This document shows positions 27,518 to 39,433 of a stretch of 64,000 bases of DNA, piece by piece (within the stretch, counting starts at the first letter, position 1; each line of letters opens with the position of its first letter). Under the pieces are notes generated by a model. It was not told the DNA's origin and did no database searches. It was given only the letters and a program-made list of their open reading frames with translations. The stretch covers positions 434,001-498,000 of the forward strand of contig CANGHH010000001.1 in the NCBI GenBank assembly GCA_947453725.1, written 5' to 3'. Origin of the DNA: Betaproteobacteria bacterium. GTDB taxonomy: Bacteria > Pseudomonadota > Gammaproteobacteria > Burkholderiales > Burkholderiaceae_C. The position numbers and the translations under genes were made by a program.

Positions 27518-28711
27518 TCAGCGCGGCGCGCTGGCCGCGGGCCAGGCGGCAGCGGCGGCCTTGCCCAGCGTCAACCGAGTGCCTTCGCGCAGCGCGCCCA
27601 CCGTGCCGCGCAGCACCACGGTGCCCTCGGCGAGGCCTTCGGTGATCTCGACGGCGCTTTCCGGCCGGCCGTCGATCAGCACGTCGCCGCGCGCGGCGAC
27701 GGTCACGTTGTGAGCCACCGCGCGGCCGTTTTCCAGCGCCAGCACATAGGGCCGCGCCTGGTCGTAGCGCAGCGCCGAGGTCGGCACCACCAGCGCCGGC
27801 TGGCGCTGCAGCGCGATGCTGGCGCGGCCGAACAGGCCCTGGCGCAGGCCGGCCTGCTGGGTCGCTGTGCCGGCCAGCGCCAGGTAGGCCATCACCGAAC
27901 GGGTGCCCGACTGGGTGCTCGGCGCGATGCGGCTGACCTTGGCCGCCACCGGGTCGGCCAGCCCGTCGATCTGCACCTGGGCGGCCTGCCCGACGCGCAA
28001 CTGCAGCACGTCTTCGGGCGCCACGGCGGCTTCCAGTTCGATGCGGCTCAGGTCGACGATCTCGACCAGCCGCGTGTCCAGCGCCACGCGTTCCCCCGGC
28101 TGCACCAGACGCGAGGCCACAAGCCCGGCGATCGGCGCCCGGATCTCGCTGTCGGCCACCGCCTTGCGCGTCAGGTCAGCGGCAGCGCGTGCGGCCTGCA
28201 GCGTCGCCTGCGCGCCGGCGCGGCTGCTGACCGAAGTGTCCAGCGCGGTTCGCGAGATGAAGCCCTGGTTGACCAGCGCCTGGTTGTTGTCCAGCGTCTT
28301 CTGCGCGATGTCCAGCTGGGCCTGCGCGGCCCCGGCCTGGTCGTCGGCCTGGCGCAGGCGCAGCTTGAATTCCGTCGCGTCGAGCTGGCCGATCAGCTGG
28401 CCGGCCTGCACGCGGTCACCCTCGCGCACCGTCAGCGTCTGGACCTCGGCCGCCACGCGGGCCTTGACGACGGCGCTCTGCACGGCCTTCAGGCTGCCGG
28501 TGATGGCCAGCATGCGGGTCAGCTCGGTGCGTGCTGCCCGGGCCACGTCGCCTGGCGCGAGCTCGATGCCTTCGGCTGCAGATGCCGCCGCCGCCGATGT
28601 CGCCGCGGCACGGGCCTTGGCCGCCCCGGGGCCCATCAGTGCGCGCGCGCCCAGCCCGGCGGCCAGCAGCAGCACCGCGCCCAGCGCCATCCAGCGCGTG
28701 CGGGCCTTCAA
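27518..28711 (-). CDS. RND efflux periplasmic adaptor (membrane fusion protein)
   Basis: A 397-residue HlyD-family adaptor linking the RND pump to a TolC channel. An N-terminal hydrophobic anchor (ALGAVLLLAAGLGARAL) precedes a lipoyl/hairpin region (VKARVAAEVQTLTVREGDRV, then a coiled-coil hairpin with QAQLDIAQKTLDNNQALV) and a beta barrel (RAPIAGLVASRLVQPGERV). The proposed TTG start overlaps the TetR stop by 4 bases (TTGA), suggesting translational coupling; the alternative is the ATG 21 bases downstream. The pump gene follows at once. Confidence 0.9.
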   Translation of the reverse strand: MKARTRWMALGAVLLLAAGLGARALMGPGAAKARAAATSAAAASAAEGIELAPGDVARAARTELTRMLAITGSLKAVQSAVVKARVAAEVQTLTVREGDRVQAGQLIGQLDATEFKLRLRQADDQAGAAQAQLDIAQKTLDNNQALVNQGFISRTALDTSVSSRAGAQATLQAARAAADLTRKAVADSEIRAPIAGLVASRLVQPGERVALDTRLVEIVDLSRIELEAAVAPEDVLQLRVGQAAQVQIDGLADPVAAKVSRIAPSTQSGTRSVMAYLALAGTATQQAGLRQGLFGRASIALQRQPALVVPTSALRYDQARPYVLALENGRAVAHNVTVAARGDVLIDGRPESAVEITEGLAEGTVVLRGTVGALREGTRLTLGKAAAAAWPAASAPR

Positions 28712-29424
28712 CGCGCACCCCCTGGGCGGGCGGGCGCAGGCGGGCTGGCGGGTGCTTCGCGCACCGCCAGGCCGCGCAGGATCAGGTCGAGGTGGGTGCG
28801 CAGCACCTGCGCGGGGTCGACGAGCACCGCGCCCTGGATGGGGCAGCAGCCGAAGGAATGGCGGGACAAGGCCATGAAGATCATCGGGGCCATCAGGGCT
28901 TGCGCCACCTCGTGCAGGGGCAGGGGGCGGAACTCGCCGCTGGCTATACCGCGCTGCACGCAGGACGTGAACAGCCGGTCGGCCGGGATGATGACTTCGT
29001 CGCTGTAGAACTGTGCCAGTTCCGGGAAATTGCGCACTTCGGCGAAGACGATCTTGTGGATGCCCGCCGCCGGCGTGTTGCCCACGCGGTCCCACCAGAC
29101 GCCCATCAGCTGCACCAGCAGGTCGGCACTGGGGCCGACAAACTGCGCCACCATCTCCTGCCCTTCGGCGATCAGCGCCGACAGGTTGTGCCGCACCACG
29201 GCCTTGAAGAGTTCTTCCTTGCTCGGGTAGTACAGGTAGAGCGTGCCCTTGGACACGCCGGCGTGCTGCGCCACCTCGTCGGTGCGCGTGGCGGCGTAGC
29301 CCTTCTCGACGAAGAGGTCCAGCGCGGCAGCCAGCAACTCTTGCGGGCGGGCTTCCTTGCGGCGCTGGCGCGGCGCGTGTCCAGCCGGGGCAGGCGGTGC
29401 GGTGACGGGGGTGTGCGTGTGCAT
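28708..29424 (-). CDS. TetR family transcriptional regulator of the RND operon
   Basis: A 238-residue repressor with an N-terminal TetR helix-turn-helix ([20 protein letters not shown], about residues 51-70) preceded by [19 protein letters not shown], and a helical ligand-binding C-terminal domain (CCPIQGAVL near residue 197). It is the first gene of the efflux operon. A dyad with TGACT half-sites lies 8-21 bases upstream of its ATG, so it probably represses itself and the pump genes until an effector binds. Confidence 0.9.
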   Translation of the reverse strand: MHTHTPVTAPPAPAGHAPRQRRKEARPQELLAAALDLFVEKGYAATRTDEVAQHAGVSKGTLYLYYPSKEELFKAVVRHNLSALIAEGQEMVAQFVGPSADLLVQLMGVWWDRVGNTPAAGIHKIVFAEVRNFPELAQFYSDEVIIPADRLFTSCVQRGIASGEFRPLPLHEVAQALMAPMIFMALSRHSFGCCPIQGAVLVDPAQVLRTHLDLILRGLAVREAPASPPAPARPGGAR

Positions 29425-29431
29425 CTTCTAA

Positions 29432-29445
29432 TGACTGGAGAGTCA
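29432..29445. promoter_or_regulatory. Putative TetR operator upstream of the efflux operon
   Basis: TGACT-GGAG-AGTCA is a perfect 5-bp inverted repeat with a 4-base spacer, located just upstream of the TetR start codon. Its position and form suit autoregulation by the TetR protein it precedes. Confidence 0.55.
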
Positions 29446-29576
29446 GTAATGCTAAGCCGGGGCTGCGGGAGGGTCAAGCCGCCGCCGCGGTCCAGGGCGG
29501 GAGCCCTGAAGGCAGGTCGCTATCATCCGCCGCCTTGCGTGGCGCCCGCCGCGCCAACGCGCTGGAGCCTCACGCC

Positions 29577-30416
29577 TTGGACCTGATCCTGCTCATCAAA
29601 GCCGCCATCATGGGCATCGTCGAGGGGCTGACCGAGTTCCTGCCCGTGTCGTCCACCGGCCACCTGATCCTGGCCGGCTCGCTGATCGACTTCACGGGCG
29701 GCCCGCTGACGCCCGAGAAGGTCAAGGCCTTCGAGATCTCGATCCAGACTGGCGCCATCCTGGCCATCGTGCTGCTGTACTGGCAGCGTTTGTCGGGCGT
29801 GGTGGCCAACATGGGCCACGACCGCAACGCGCGCAAATTCCTCATCAACGTGCTGGTCGGCTTCCTGCCGGCCGTGGTGCTGGGCCTGACCTTCGGCAAG
29901 AAGGTGCAGGCCGCGCTGTTCAACCCGATGGTGGTGGCCAGCACCTTCATCCTGGGCGGCCTGATCATCCTGTGGGCCGAAAGCCGCAAGGGCGTCGTGG
30001 TGCGGGTCGCCGAGGTCGAGGACATGGACGCGCTGGACGCGCTGAAGGTCGGCCTGGTGCAGTGCCTGGCCTTCATCCCGGGCACCAGCCGATCGGGCAG
30101 CACCATCATCGGCGGCATGTTGTTCGGCCTGAGCCGCAAGGCGGCCACCGAGTTCACCTTCTTCCTGGCCATCCCCACGCTGTTCGGCGCCGGCGCCTAC
30201 AGCCTGCTGAAGGTGCGCCACAGCCTGGGCGCGGCCGACCTGCCGCTGTTCGGCGTCGGCTTCCTGTTCAGTTTCATCTCGGCCTGGCTGTGCGTGCGCT
30301 GGCTGCTGCGCTACGTGTCCACACACAATTTCATCGCCTTCGCCTGGTACCGCATCGCCTTTGGCGGGGTCATTTTGTTGACCGCCTATTTCCACTGGGT
30401 GACCTGGGCCGACTGA
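29577..30416 (+). CDS. uppP: Undecaprenyl-diphosphatase
   Basis: Recycles undecaprenyl diphosphate to the monophosphate carrier for cell-wall synthesis, acting in the inner membrane; it also confers bacitracin resistance. A polytopic protein with the family catalytic elements [18 protein letters not shown] near the N-terminus and [15 protein letters not shown] in the centre. A TTG at 29577 with CTGGAG 9 bases upstream gives 279 residues, the family norm; an earlier TTG at 29535 would add a non-conserved tail. It is convergent with trmB. Confidence 0.93.
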   Translation: MDLILLIKAAIMGIVEGLTEFLPVSSTGHLILAGSLIDFTGGPLTPEKVKAFEISIQTGAILAIVLLYWQRLSGVVANMGHDRNARKFLINVLVGFLPAVVLGLTFGKKVQAALFNPMVVASTFILGGLIILWAESRKGVVVRVAEVEDMDALDALKVGLVQCLAFIPGTSRSGSTIIGGMLFGLSRKAATEFTFFLAIPTLFGAGAYSLLKVRHSLGAADLPLFGVGFLFSFISAWLCVRWLLRYVSTHNFIAFAWYRIAFGGVILLTAYFHWVTWAD

Positions 30417-30444
30417 TGCTCGTCAGCGGCCCGGCGAAGCGGGG

Positions 30445-31218
30445 TCAAATGCGGTGGAACAGCAGGTCCCACACCCCGTGGCCCAGTTTGAGACCGCGGT
30501 CTTCGAACTTGGTCAGCGGGCGCCAGTCGGGCTTGGGCGCGTAGCCTGAACCCGCGGTGTTGACCAGCCCCGGCTCGGCGTTCATCACCGCCAGCATCTG
30601 CTCGGCGTAGGGCTGCCAGTCGGTGGCGGCGTGCAGGTAGCCGCCGGGCGCCAGGCGGGTGATCAGGGCCGCCACGAAGTCCGGCTGTATCAGGCGCCGC
30701 TTGTTGTGGCGCTTCTTGTGCCAGGGGTCGGGAAACCAGATGTGCACGCCGGTCAGCGCGCCGGGCGGGATCATGTGGGCCAGCACTTCGACCGCGTCGT
30801 GCTGCAGCAGCCGCACATTGCTCAACGGCAGGGCGCCGATGTGCTTGAGCATCGCGCCGACGCCGGGCTGGTGCACCTCGATGCCGATGAAGTCGGTGCC
30901 GGGCTGGGCGGCCGCCACCTGCGCGGTGGCGTCGCCCATGCCGAAGCCGATTTCCAGCACCCGCGGCGCATGGCGGCCGAAGACGGCGTCGAGGTCCAGC
31001 GGCCGCGGCGCGTAGGGCAGCAGGTACTGCGGCCCCAGGTCGGCCAGCGCGCGCTGCTGACCGGTGCCCAGGCGGCCGGCGCGCAGCACGAAGCTGCGCA
31101 GCGGCCGGCCGCGCAGCCCAGCATGGGGGTCGCCGGCCTCTCCGGGTTCGGGGGCGCTGGGCTGTTCGCTCGCGCTGTCGGCAGCCGGCGGGGCGGCGGG
31201 GTGTGGGGTTTCAGGCAT
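30445..31218 (-). CDS. trmB: tRNA (guanine-N7-)-methyltransferase
   Basis: SAM-dependent enzyme making m7G46 in tRNA. 257 residues. The SAM motif is [14 protein letters not shown], the catalytic/tRNA-binding segment [14 protein letters not shown], and the C-terminal signature [18 protein letters not shown] Pro/Ala/Glu-rich N-terminal tail of about 35 residues precedes the conserved region starting at [11 protein letters not shown]. Confidence 0.94.
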   Translation of the reverse strand: MPETPHPAAPPAADSASEQPSAPEPGEAGDPHAGLRGRPLRSFVLRAGRLGTGQQRALADLGPQYLLPYAPRPLDLDAVFGRHAPRVLEIGFGMGDATAQVAAAQPGTDFIGIEVHQPGVGAMLKHIGALPLSNVRLLQHDAVEVLAHMIPPGALTGVHIWFPDPWHKKRHNKRRLIQPDFVAALITRLAPGGYLHAATDWQPYAEQMLAVMNAEPGLVNTAGSGYAPKPDWRPLTKFEDRGLKLGHGVWDLLFHRI

Positions 31219-31253
31219 CGGGCGGCGATTGTGCCCGCGCAGCCTGGGGCCCC

Positions 31254-32501
31254 TCAGATCACGCGTTCGGCGCGCAAGGCGGCGATCTGCGCGCCGCTGT
31301 AGCCGAGTTGCTCCAGCACCTCGACCGTGTGCTCGCCCAGCAGCGGTGAGCGAGTGACTTCGGTCGGGCTGTCGGACATCTTGATCGGGTTGCCCACGCT
31401 CAGGTACTTGCCGCGCACCGGGTGGTCGACCTCGACGATGGTGCCGCTGGCGCGCAGCGACTCGTCGGCGGCAATTTCCTTCATCGACAGGATCGGGCCG
31501 CAGGGGATGTCGTAGCCGTTGAGGATCTCCATCGCCTCGATCTTGTCCTTGGTCATCGTCCACTTCTCGATGCGCTTGAAGATGGGCTTGAGGTGCAGCA
31601 GCCGCGCCTGGGGCGTGGCGAAGGCCTCGTCGGTGATCCAGCCTTCCTCGCCGATGACCTTGCACACCGCCGGCCACACCGCGGCCTGGGTGATGAAGTA
31701 GATGTAGGCGTTGGGGTCGGTTTCCCAGCCCTTGCATTTGAGGATGGATCCGGGCTGGCCGCCGCCGCTGGCGTTGCCGGCACGCGGCACCGAATCGCCG
31801 AACTGGCCGTCGGGGTACTGCGGAAATTCATGCAGCGTGCCGGTGCGTTCCAGCCGCTGCTGGTCGCGCAGCTTGACCCGGCACAGGTTCAGCACGGCGT
31901 CCTGCATCGGCGCCAGCACCTTCTGGCCGCGGCCCGTCGTGTGGCGCTGCAGCAGCGCGGCCAGGATGCCCAAAGCCAGGTGCAGGCCGGTGCCGCTGTC
32001 GCCGATCTGTGCGCCCGTGACCAGGGGCGGGCCGTCTTCGAAGCCGGTGGTCGACGCCGCGCCGCCGGCGCACTGGGCCACGTTCTCGTAGACCTTGCAG
32101 TCTTCGTAGCGGCCGGGGCCGAAGCCCTTCACCGAGGCCACCACCATCTTCGGGTTCAGCGCGTTGATGCGCTCCCAGGTGAAGCCCATGCGGTCGAGCG
32201 CGCCGGGCGCGAAGTTCTCGACCAGCACGTCGCAGGTCTTGATCAGCGTTTCCAGCACCTCCTTGCCCGCCGGCTTCTTGGTGTCGATGGTGATCGAACG
32301 TTTGTTGTGGTTGAGCATCGTGAAGTACAGGCTGTCGGCGCCGGGGATGTCGCGCAACTGCCCGCGGGTGGCGTCGCCTTCGCCCGCGCGTTCGACCTTG
32401 ATCACGTCGGCGCCGAACCAGGCCAGCAGCTGGGTGCAGGTCGGACCCGACTGCACGTGGGTGAAATCCAGGATGCGGTAACCCGCCAGTGCCTTGCTCA
32501 T
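31254..32501 (-). CDS. frc: Formyl-CoA:oxalate CoA-transferase family protein
   Basis: A class III CoA transferase (CaiB/BaiF) of 415 residues, closely resembling formyl-CoA transferase. Family segments include [52 protein letters not shown] and GGGGQPG-type loop [17 protein letters not shown]. The catalytic Asp (D169 of the Oxalobacter enzyme) is in [10 protein letters not shown]. The ATG at 32501 has TTGGAG 8 bases upstream. No oxalyl-CoA decarboxylase is in the window, so a role in oxalate use is a family-level guess. Confidence 0.85.
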   Translation of the reverse strand: MSKALAGYRILDFTHVQSGPTCTQLLAWFGADVIKVERAGEGDATRGQLRDIPGADSLYFTMLNHNKRSITIDTKKPAGKEVLETLIKTCDVLVENFAPGALDRMGFTWERINALNPKMVVASVKGFGPGRYEDCKVYENVAQCAGGAASTTGFEDGPPLVTGAQIGDSGTGLHLALGILAALLQRHTTGRGQKVLAPMQDAVLNLCRVKLRDQQRLERTGTLHEFPQYPDGQFGDSVPRAGNASGGGQPGSILKCKGWETDPNAYIYFITQAAVWPAVCKVIGEEGWITDEAFATPQARLLHLKPIFKRIEKWTMTKDKIEAMEILNGYDIPCGPILSMKEIAADESLRASGTIVEVDHPVRGKYLSVGNPIKMSDSPTEVTRSPLLGEHTVEVLEQLGYSGAQIAALRAERVI

Positions 32502-32761
32502 AGCCAACTCCAAAGGTTCAAAGTGAGAATTCAGGGTCAGGCGAACGCGGGCGTGCGCCGTCGATGGGGGGTGCTGCCGACGCGGGCGGTCGGCGTCTTG
32601 GCGAAGCGGTCTGAAGGCCGCGCCGCAGTCGCCATTTTGAGCCGCCGGGCAGGGCCTAGTGTGTCGCTGCCGATCGACAAGAATGCGCAGCCGGCGTCCA
32701 CACAAACCCGAATGGGTCCGGCCCGCCGCGCGTTGCCAGATGGCTAGAATGGAGAGCTGCT

Positions 32762-32835
32762 GCGGGTGTAGTTCAATGGTAGAACGGCAGCTTCCCAAGC
32801 TTCATACAGGGGTTCGATTCCCCTCACCCGCTCCA
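32762..32835 (+). tRNA. tRNA-Gly (anticodon CCC)
   Basis: Acceptor stem GCGGGTG/CACCCGC with encoded CCA end. D arm GTTC-AATGGTA-GAAC; anticodon loop TTCCCAA gives anticodon CCC; T arm AGGGG-TTCGATT-CCCCT. The anticodon stem GCAGC/GCTTC has one mismatch (C28 opposite U42) where most glycine tRNAs of this type have GCTGC. A -10-like TAGAAT lies at 32745-32750. Confidence 0.95.
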
Positions 32836-32837
32836 TC

Positions 32838-32864
32838 GGTCCGCCCGGTCCGCCCGGTCCACCC
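32838..32864. repeat. Three tandem 9-bp repeats after tRNA-Gly
   Basis: GGTCCGCCC occurs twice in tandem, followed by GGTCCACCC with one change, immediately after the tRNA CCA end. No function is apparent. Confidence 0.6.
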
Positions 32865-32893
32865 CGTTCGTCCATGCGGACTGCCGATCGGAC

Positions 32894-33883
32894 TCAGAAC
32901 TTCATCTTGATGCCGGCGCCCAAGGCCCAGGCTCGGCTGCGCGCGGTCAGCGCGTCGGGGCGCGGCCAGAAGTGGCCGACCAGGATTTCACCGAGCAGCC
33001 AGTCCTTGTGGACCGGCTGCTCCCACTTCAGCTGCAGGCCGATGTCGGTGGCCGGTACGCCCGAGCCTTGCAGGCCGCTGCACAGCGCTTCCAGCGACAG
33101 CAGTTGCTGCTGGCCGTAGGACTGGTAGGCGCCCAGGCTGCTGGACCATTCGAATTTCTTCGAGTCCTGTGTGATGGTGGCCGCGTTCAGCCAGCGCAGC
33201 ACCAGCGTCGACGACCAGGCATGCTCGTAGGACATCGCGGTGGTCGAGCCGATGTGGTCGTCGGGCGTCCAGAACAGCGTCTCGCGGAAGTCGACGCGGT
33301 CGGCGGCGCCCAACGGCCAGGCGTGGCTGTAACGGGCATGCGCGTAGGGCTTCAGGCCGCCGTGAAAGCCGATGCGGAACTGCAGCGCATCGTGCAACGC
33401 AAAGCCCAGGCCGGCGAAGAAGGACGTGTCGGCGTTGTTCTCCTTGAGCAGCCGCTGCTGGCGCGACAGCGCATCGGGCTGGTCGGTGACGGTCTCGCGG
33501 CTGTCGTCGCGGCCCAGGAAGAGGTAGGCGCGGTCTTGCAGATTGGGCAGCCAGACGCGGGCGTTGAAGCGCACGCTGAGGTCTGGCGTCTCGTGCTGCC
33601 GCGTCAGCAGGAAGACGCTGAGGCGGCCGTCGCTGACCTTGCCGCCGTCGGAGAAAGGCTTGTCGCCGAACCAGCTGTCGACACCGCGGGCGAGCCATTC
33701 GGTGGTCGAGCGCACCGACTGGCGCGCGGGCTCGAAGACCGGGTCGGCCCTGGCATCGGCCGCTGCAGCGGCCACCGCGGCAACCTCGGCCGGTGCCGGT
33801 GCCGGTGCCGCGTGGACGGCCGCGCCACTGCCCGATACAGCCAGCATCCCGCTGATCAACCCGACTTGCCAGAACTGGATCAC
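32894..33883 (-). CDS. Putative outer-membrane beta-barrel protein
   Basis: I do not recognise the family. About 330 residues from a GTG start, giving a signal-like N-terminus (QVGLISGMLAVSGSGAAVHA) and a long Ala/Pro-rich mature start. The rest has alternating hydrophobic/polar strands (RVWLPNLQDRAYLFLGR, LQFRIGFHGGLKPYAHARYS, ALGAGIKMKF) and ends in a C-terminal Phe, the outer-membrane insertion signature. The start is uncertain: an ATG lies 36 bases further in, and the frame stays open upstream. It is divergent from the EamA transporter gene. Confidence 0.6.
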   Translation of the reverse strand: MIQFWQVGLISGMLAVSGSGAAVHAAPAPAPAEVAAVAAAAADARADPVFEPARQSVRSTTEWLARGVDSWFGDKPFSDGGKVSDGRLSVFLLTRQHETPDLSVRFNARVWLPNLQDRAYLFLGRDDSRETVTDQPDALSRQQRLLKENNADTSFFAGLGFALHDALQFRIGFHGGLKPYAHARYSHAWPLGAADRVDFRETLFWTPDDHIGSTTAMSYEHAWSSTLVLRWLNAATITQDSKKFEWSSSLGAYQSYGQQQLLSLEALCSGLQGSGVPATDIGLQLKWEQPVHKDWLLGEILVGHFWPRPDALTARSRAWALGAGIKMKF

Positions 33884-34067
33884 CTTGCAACACCTGCCTG
33901 AATCGCGATCGGCCCAGCCTATACTGGCGGACCGCCGCGCGCTGTGCGCTGACGCACCGAGACGAAGGACAGGCCCGCGCCGAGCGGCCCGTCCATGGTA
34001 CAAAACCGGATGCTGCGGAGATCATCCCATCGCTAACCCGGATCGCCTCGGGCGCCCGGCCGCGCTG

Positions 34068-34904
34068 ATGTTGCTGACCCTGCTGGCGCTGCTCGCCTTC
34101 GCTGGCAATTCGCTGCTGTGCCGCCTGGCGTTGCGCCACACCGCCATCGACGCGGCCAGCTTCACGCTGGTCCGTCTGGTCGCGGGCGCGCTGGGCCTGG
34201 GTCTGATCGCCCGCTGGCGTGACGGCGCGCGCAGCCCGGGCCAGGCCGCTGCCGGCAACTGGCCGTCGGCGTTGGCGCTGTTCGCCTACGCCGCGGCCTT
34301 CTCCTTCGCTTACGCCAGCCTCAGCGCCGGCACTGGGGCCTTGTTGCTGTTCGGCGCGGTGCAGGCTTCGATGATCGGCTGGGGCCTGTTCCAGGGCGAG
34401 CGCCTGCGCGGCCTGCAGGTGGCGGGCTGGGCCGTGGCGCTGGCGGGCCTGGTCGGCCTGGTGCTGCCGGGCTGGGCCGCGCCGCCCTGGCAGGGCAGCG
34501 GTCTGATGCTCGCCGCCGGCATGGCCTGGGCGGTCTACACCGTGCGCGGCAAGGGGCAGGGCGATCCGCTGCAGGTGACGGCCGGCAACTTCGCGCGCGC
34601 GGTGCTGCCGGCGGCGCTGTGCAGTGCCTTGTTGTGGCGCGGCACCACGCTGGATGCCGCCGGGCTGGCCTGCGCGGTGGCTTCCGGCGCGCTGGCTTCG
34701 GGCGTCGGCTACGCGGTCTGGTACACGGTGCTGCCCGCGCTGCGGGTGACGACTGCCGCCACCCTGCAACTGGCCGTGCCGGTCATTGCGGCTGCCGGCG
34801 GCATCGTCTGGCTGGGCGAGGCGCTGAGCCTGCGGCTGCTGCTGGCCGCGCCAGCCATCCTGGGCGGCATCGCGCTGGTGGTGGCCGGCGGCAGGCGCCG
34901 CTGA
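34068..34904 (+). CDS. EamA/DMT family transporter
   Basis: An inner-membrane permease of about 278 residues with ten predicted hydrophobic helices arranged as two EamA repeats (for example LLTLLALLAFAGNSLLCRLAL and LMLAAGMAWAVYTVRGK opening the halves). It resembles the RhaT/YdcZ-like drug and metabolite transporter superfamily. The substrate is unknown. The frame is open upstream and no good Shine-Dalgarno is seen, so the ATG start is provisional. Confidence 0.8.
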   Translation: MLLTLLALLAFAGNSLLCRLALRHTAIDAASFTLVRLVAGALGLGLIARWRDGARSPGQAAAGNWPSALALFAYAAAFSFAYASLSAGTGALLLFGAVQASMIGWGLFQGERLRGLQVAGWAVALAGLVGLVLPGWAAPPWQGSGLMLAAGMAWAVYTVRGKGQGDPLQVTAGNFARAVLPAALCSALLWRGTTLDAAGLACAVASGALASGVGYAVWYTVLPALRVTTAATLQLAVPVIAAAGGIVWLGEALSLRLLLAAPAILGGIALVVAGGRRR

Positions 34905-34995
34905 GCCGGCCGCCGCCAGACCGCTGCGGCCACCCGCGGGACTGGGTCGGGTGTTCCTGGAGGCCGGGCGCATGGGCATGCGGCATCATCGGTCG

Positions 34996-35898
34996 ATGAC
35001 TGCGCACCATTTCACGGTCCTGCTGCTGGACCCCAACGACGCCACCCGATCGGCCCTGCAGGCGGCGGGTCTGGCCGTCACCGAGGCGGCCGACGCCAGC
35101 CTTGCCCGCCACCACGACGCCGTGGTCTGGTGCGCCGAAACGCCCGCCGCACTGCGGGCGCTGGCGGCGCGGCCCGACCTGACGCAGACCGCCTTCGACA
35201 CCGCGCTGGTGGTGCTGGCCGGCGAGGCCGACGAGGCGCTGGAAAACGAATTGCTGGGCTGCGGCGTCGAAGCCTTGCTGCTGGCCGAGCACCGTGCCGC
35301 GCTGCCGCGCTCGCTGCGCCATGCCGTGCTGCGCAAACGCCTGGAGCGCGCTGCCCGCACCGCCTACGCCACCGACCTGGCCACCGGCCTGCCGCACCAG
35401 GCGCAGTTGCTGGAGCACATGACGCAGTTGCTGGCGCTGCGCGAACGCGAACCGGCGCCGATGGTGCTGCTGGTGCTGCGCATCGACGGCTTCGGCGCTG
35501 CCGCCGCACGCCTGGGCGGCGAGTCCGGCAACGTCCTGCGGCGCAAGGTGGCGGTGCGCCTGCGCAGCGCGCTGCGCGCCAGCGACGTGGTCGCTGCCAT
35601 CGGCCCCGATGCCTTCGGCGTGCTGCTCGGCCGGCTGGAATCGCGCAGCGACGGTGAACGCGTGGCCGGCAAGCTGGTCCGCACGCTGCAGCAGCCGGTG
35701 ACGGTGGCCGGCCAGCCCTGCACCGTGACGGCGGCGGTCGGCCTGGCGCTCTACCCCGACCACGGCAAGGACGCCAACACCCTGCTGCAGCGGGCCAGCG
35801 CGCAGGCCGGCTCGGTGGCCACGCTGGGCCAGGCCGGCTTCGCGGTGCGCACCGACCGCAGCGGCAATAGCGCCGCCGCCAACGACGAACCGGCCTGA
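34996..35898 (+). CDS. Receiver-like plus degenerate GGDEF-domain protein
   Basis: About 300 residues. The N-terminal part (FTVLLLDPNDATRSALQAAG) has a response-regulator-like fold, but its phosphoacceptor region (AVVWCAETPAALRAL) is not canonical. Residues about 118-285 are a GGDEF-like domain: TDLATGLPHQAQL and a C-terminal GLALYPDHGKDANTLLQRAS are typical of diguanylate cyclases, while the signature is GPDAF in place of GGDEF. The lost Gly and Glu predict no cyclase activity, so it may bind GTP/c-di-GMP or be regulatory. The start codon is a best choice; earlier in-frame starts exist. Confidence 0.72.
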   Translation: MTAHHFTVLLLDPNDATRSALQAAGLAVTEAADASLARHHDAVVWCAETPAALRALAARPDLTQTAFDTALVVLAGEADEALENELLGCGVEALLLAEHRAALPRSLRHAVLRKRLERAARTAYATDLATGLPHQAQLLEHMTQLLALREREPAPMVLLVLRIDGFGAAAARLGGESGNVLRRKVAVRLRSALRASDVVAAIGPDAFGVLLGRLESRSDGERVAGKLVRTLQQPVTVAGQPCTVTAAVGLALYPDHGKDANTLLQRASAQAGSVATLGQAGFAVRTDRSGNSAAANDEPA

Positions 35899-35906
35899 AG
35901 CGGCGT

Positions 35907-36919
35907 TCAGCCGTTCAGCCGTTCAGGGCCCTGCAGGCTGGCCAGCATCGCCTCGGACACCGCCACGCCATCCGCGCGGGCCTGCTGCAGCAGCGCTTCG
36001 CGGCGCGCGCCGGGCAGGCGCACGCCCTCGTCGCGCAGCATTTCCGTCACCAGCACTTCCAGCCGGTCGAGGTAGCGGTCGTTGCCGGCCAGCGCGCCGG
36101 GGTTGATGACGATGAAGGCCTGGCCGATGCCGGGCCGATTGCCGGCGTCGACGAAGAAGCTGGAGGCTTCGAAACCGAATTGCGCGCCGATGACTGCGCT
36201 GACCAGCAACTCGACGACCAGCGCCAGCATCGCGCCCTTCGGCGACGAGGCGGCGCCAATCGGCAGCATCGAGCCGGCCAGGCCGGCGTGGGGGTCGGTG
36301 GTTGGCTGGCCTTCGGCGTCCAGCGCCCAGCCCGTCGGTATCGCGCGGCCTTCGTTCGCCGCCACCATCAGCTTGCCGCGCGCCACTTCGCTCAGGCTCA
36401 GGTCGATCATCAAGGGGCCGTCGCCGCGCCGCGGAAAGACCGCTGCCACCGGGTTGGTGCCGAAGACCGGGTGCCGGCCGCCGGCGGCTGGCATGGCCGC
36501 CGGCGAGTTGGCAAAACCCAGGCCGACCATGCCCACTGCGGCCACCGCGCGCAGGTGGTCGACGAGCACGCCGGCGTGGTGGCTGCGCACCACGCCGGCG
36601 AAGGCGATACCGTGCTCGCGGGCGGCGGCGATGGCCTGCGCCACCGCCAGCTCGCAGGCCGGGAATGCCAGCCCTTCCTGCGCGTCGACGACCAGCGCGC
36701 CGCCCTGGCGCCGCAGCAACTGCGGCTGCGCCGCACCGTTGGCGCGGCCGTTGCGCAGGTGGGCGGCGTAGGGGATGACGCGGCTGAGGCCGTGCGAGCC
36801 CAGACCCTGCGCTTCGGCCAGCACCAGCGCGTGCGCCGTGCAGTCGGCCATCGCCGCGTTGGCGCCGGCGGCCTGCAGGCTGCGCGACACCAGCGCCCGC
36901 AATTCCCCCATCGCGACCT

Positions 36920-36923
<4 letters not shown>
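35907..36923 (-). CDS. Ldh2-type malate/lactate dehydrogenase family protein
   Basis: A 338-residue NAD(P)-dependent oxidoreductase of the Ldh_2 family (YlbC/YbiC, ureidoglycolate and sulfolactate dehydrogenase relatives). Family motifs: [21 protein letters not shown] near the N-terminus, [16 protein letters not shown] with the active-site His, and [11 protein letters not shown]. The substrate is not deducible. Its ATG overlaps the histidine kinase stop by 4 bases (ATGA), making it the third gene of the PYP-like/kinase unit. Confidence 0.85.

Positions 36924-39420
<2,497 letters not shown>

Positions 39421-39433
<13 letters not shown>

Noticed and set aside
24610-27645. Very long open frame antisense to the RND pump (over 1000 codons)
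   Set aside because: Composition is a GC-rich antisense shadow (His/Arg/Gln/Ala/Val-rich), without family motifs or a ribosome-binding site; the opposite strand is an intact RND pump.
31254-32501. Evidence of an oxalate degradation operon
   Set aside because: Only the CoA transferase is present; no oxalyl-CoA decarboxylase or oxalate transporter in the window.
34996-35898. Active diguanylate cyclase
   Set aside because: The signature is GPDAF, lacking the second Gly and the catalytic Glu.
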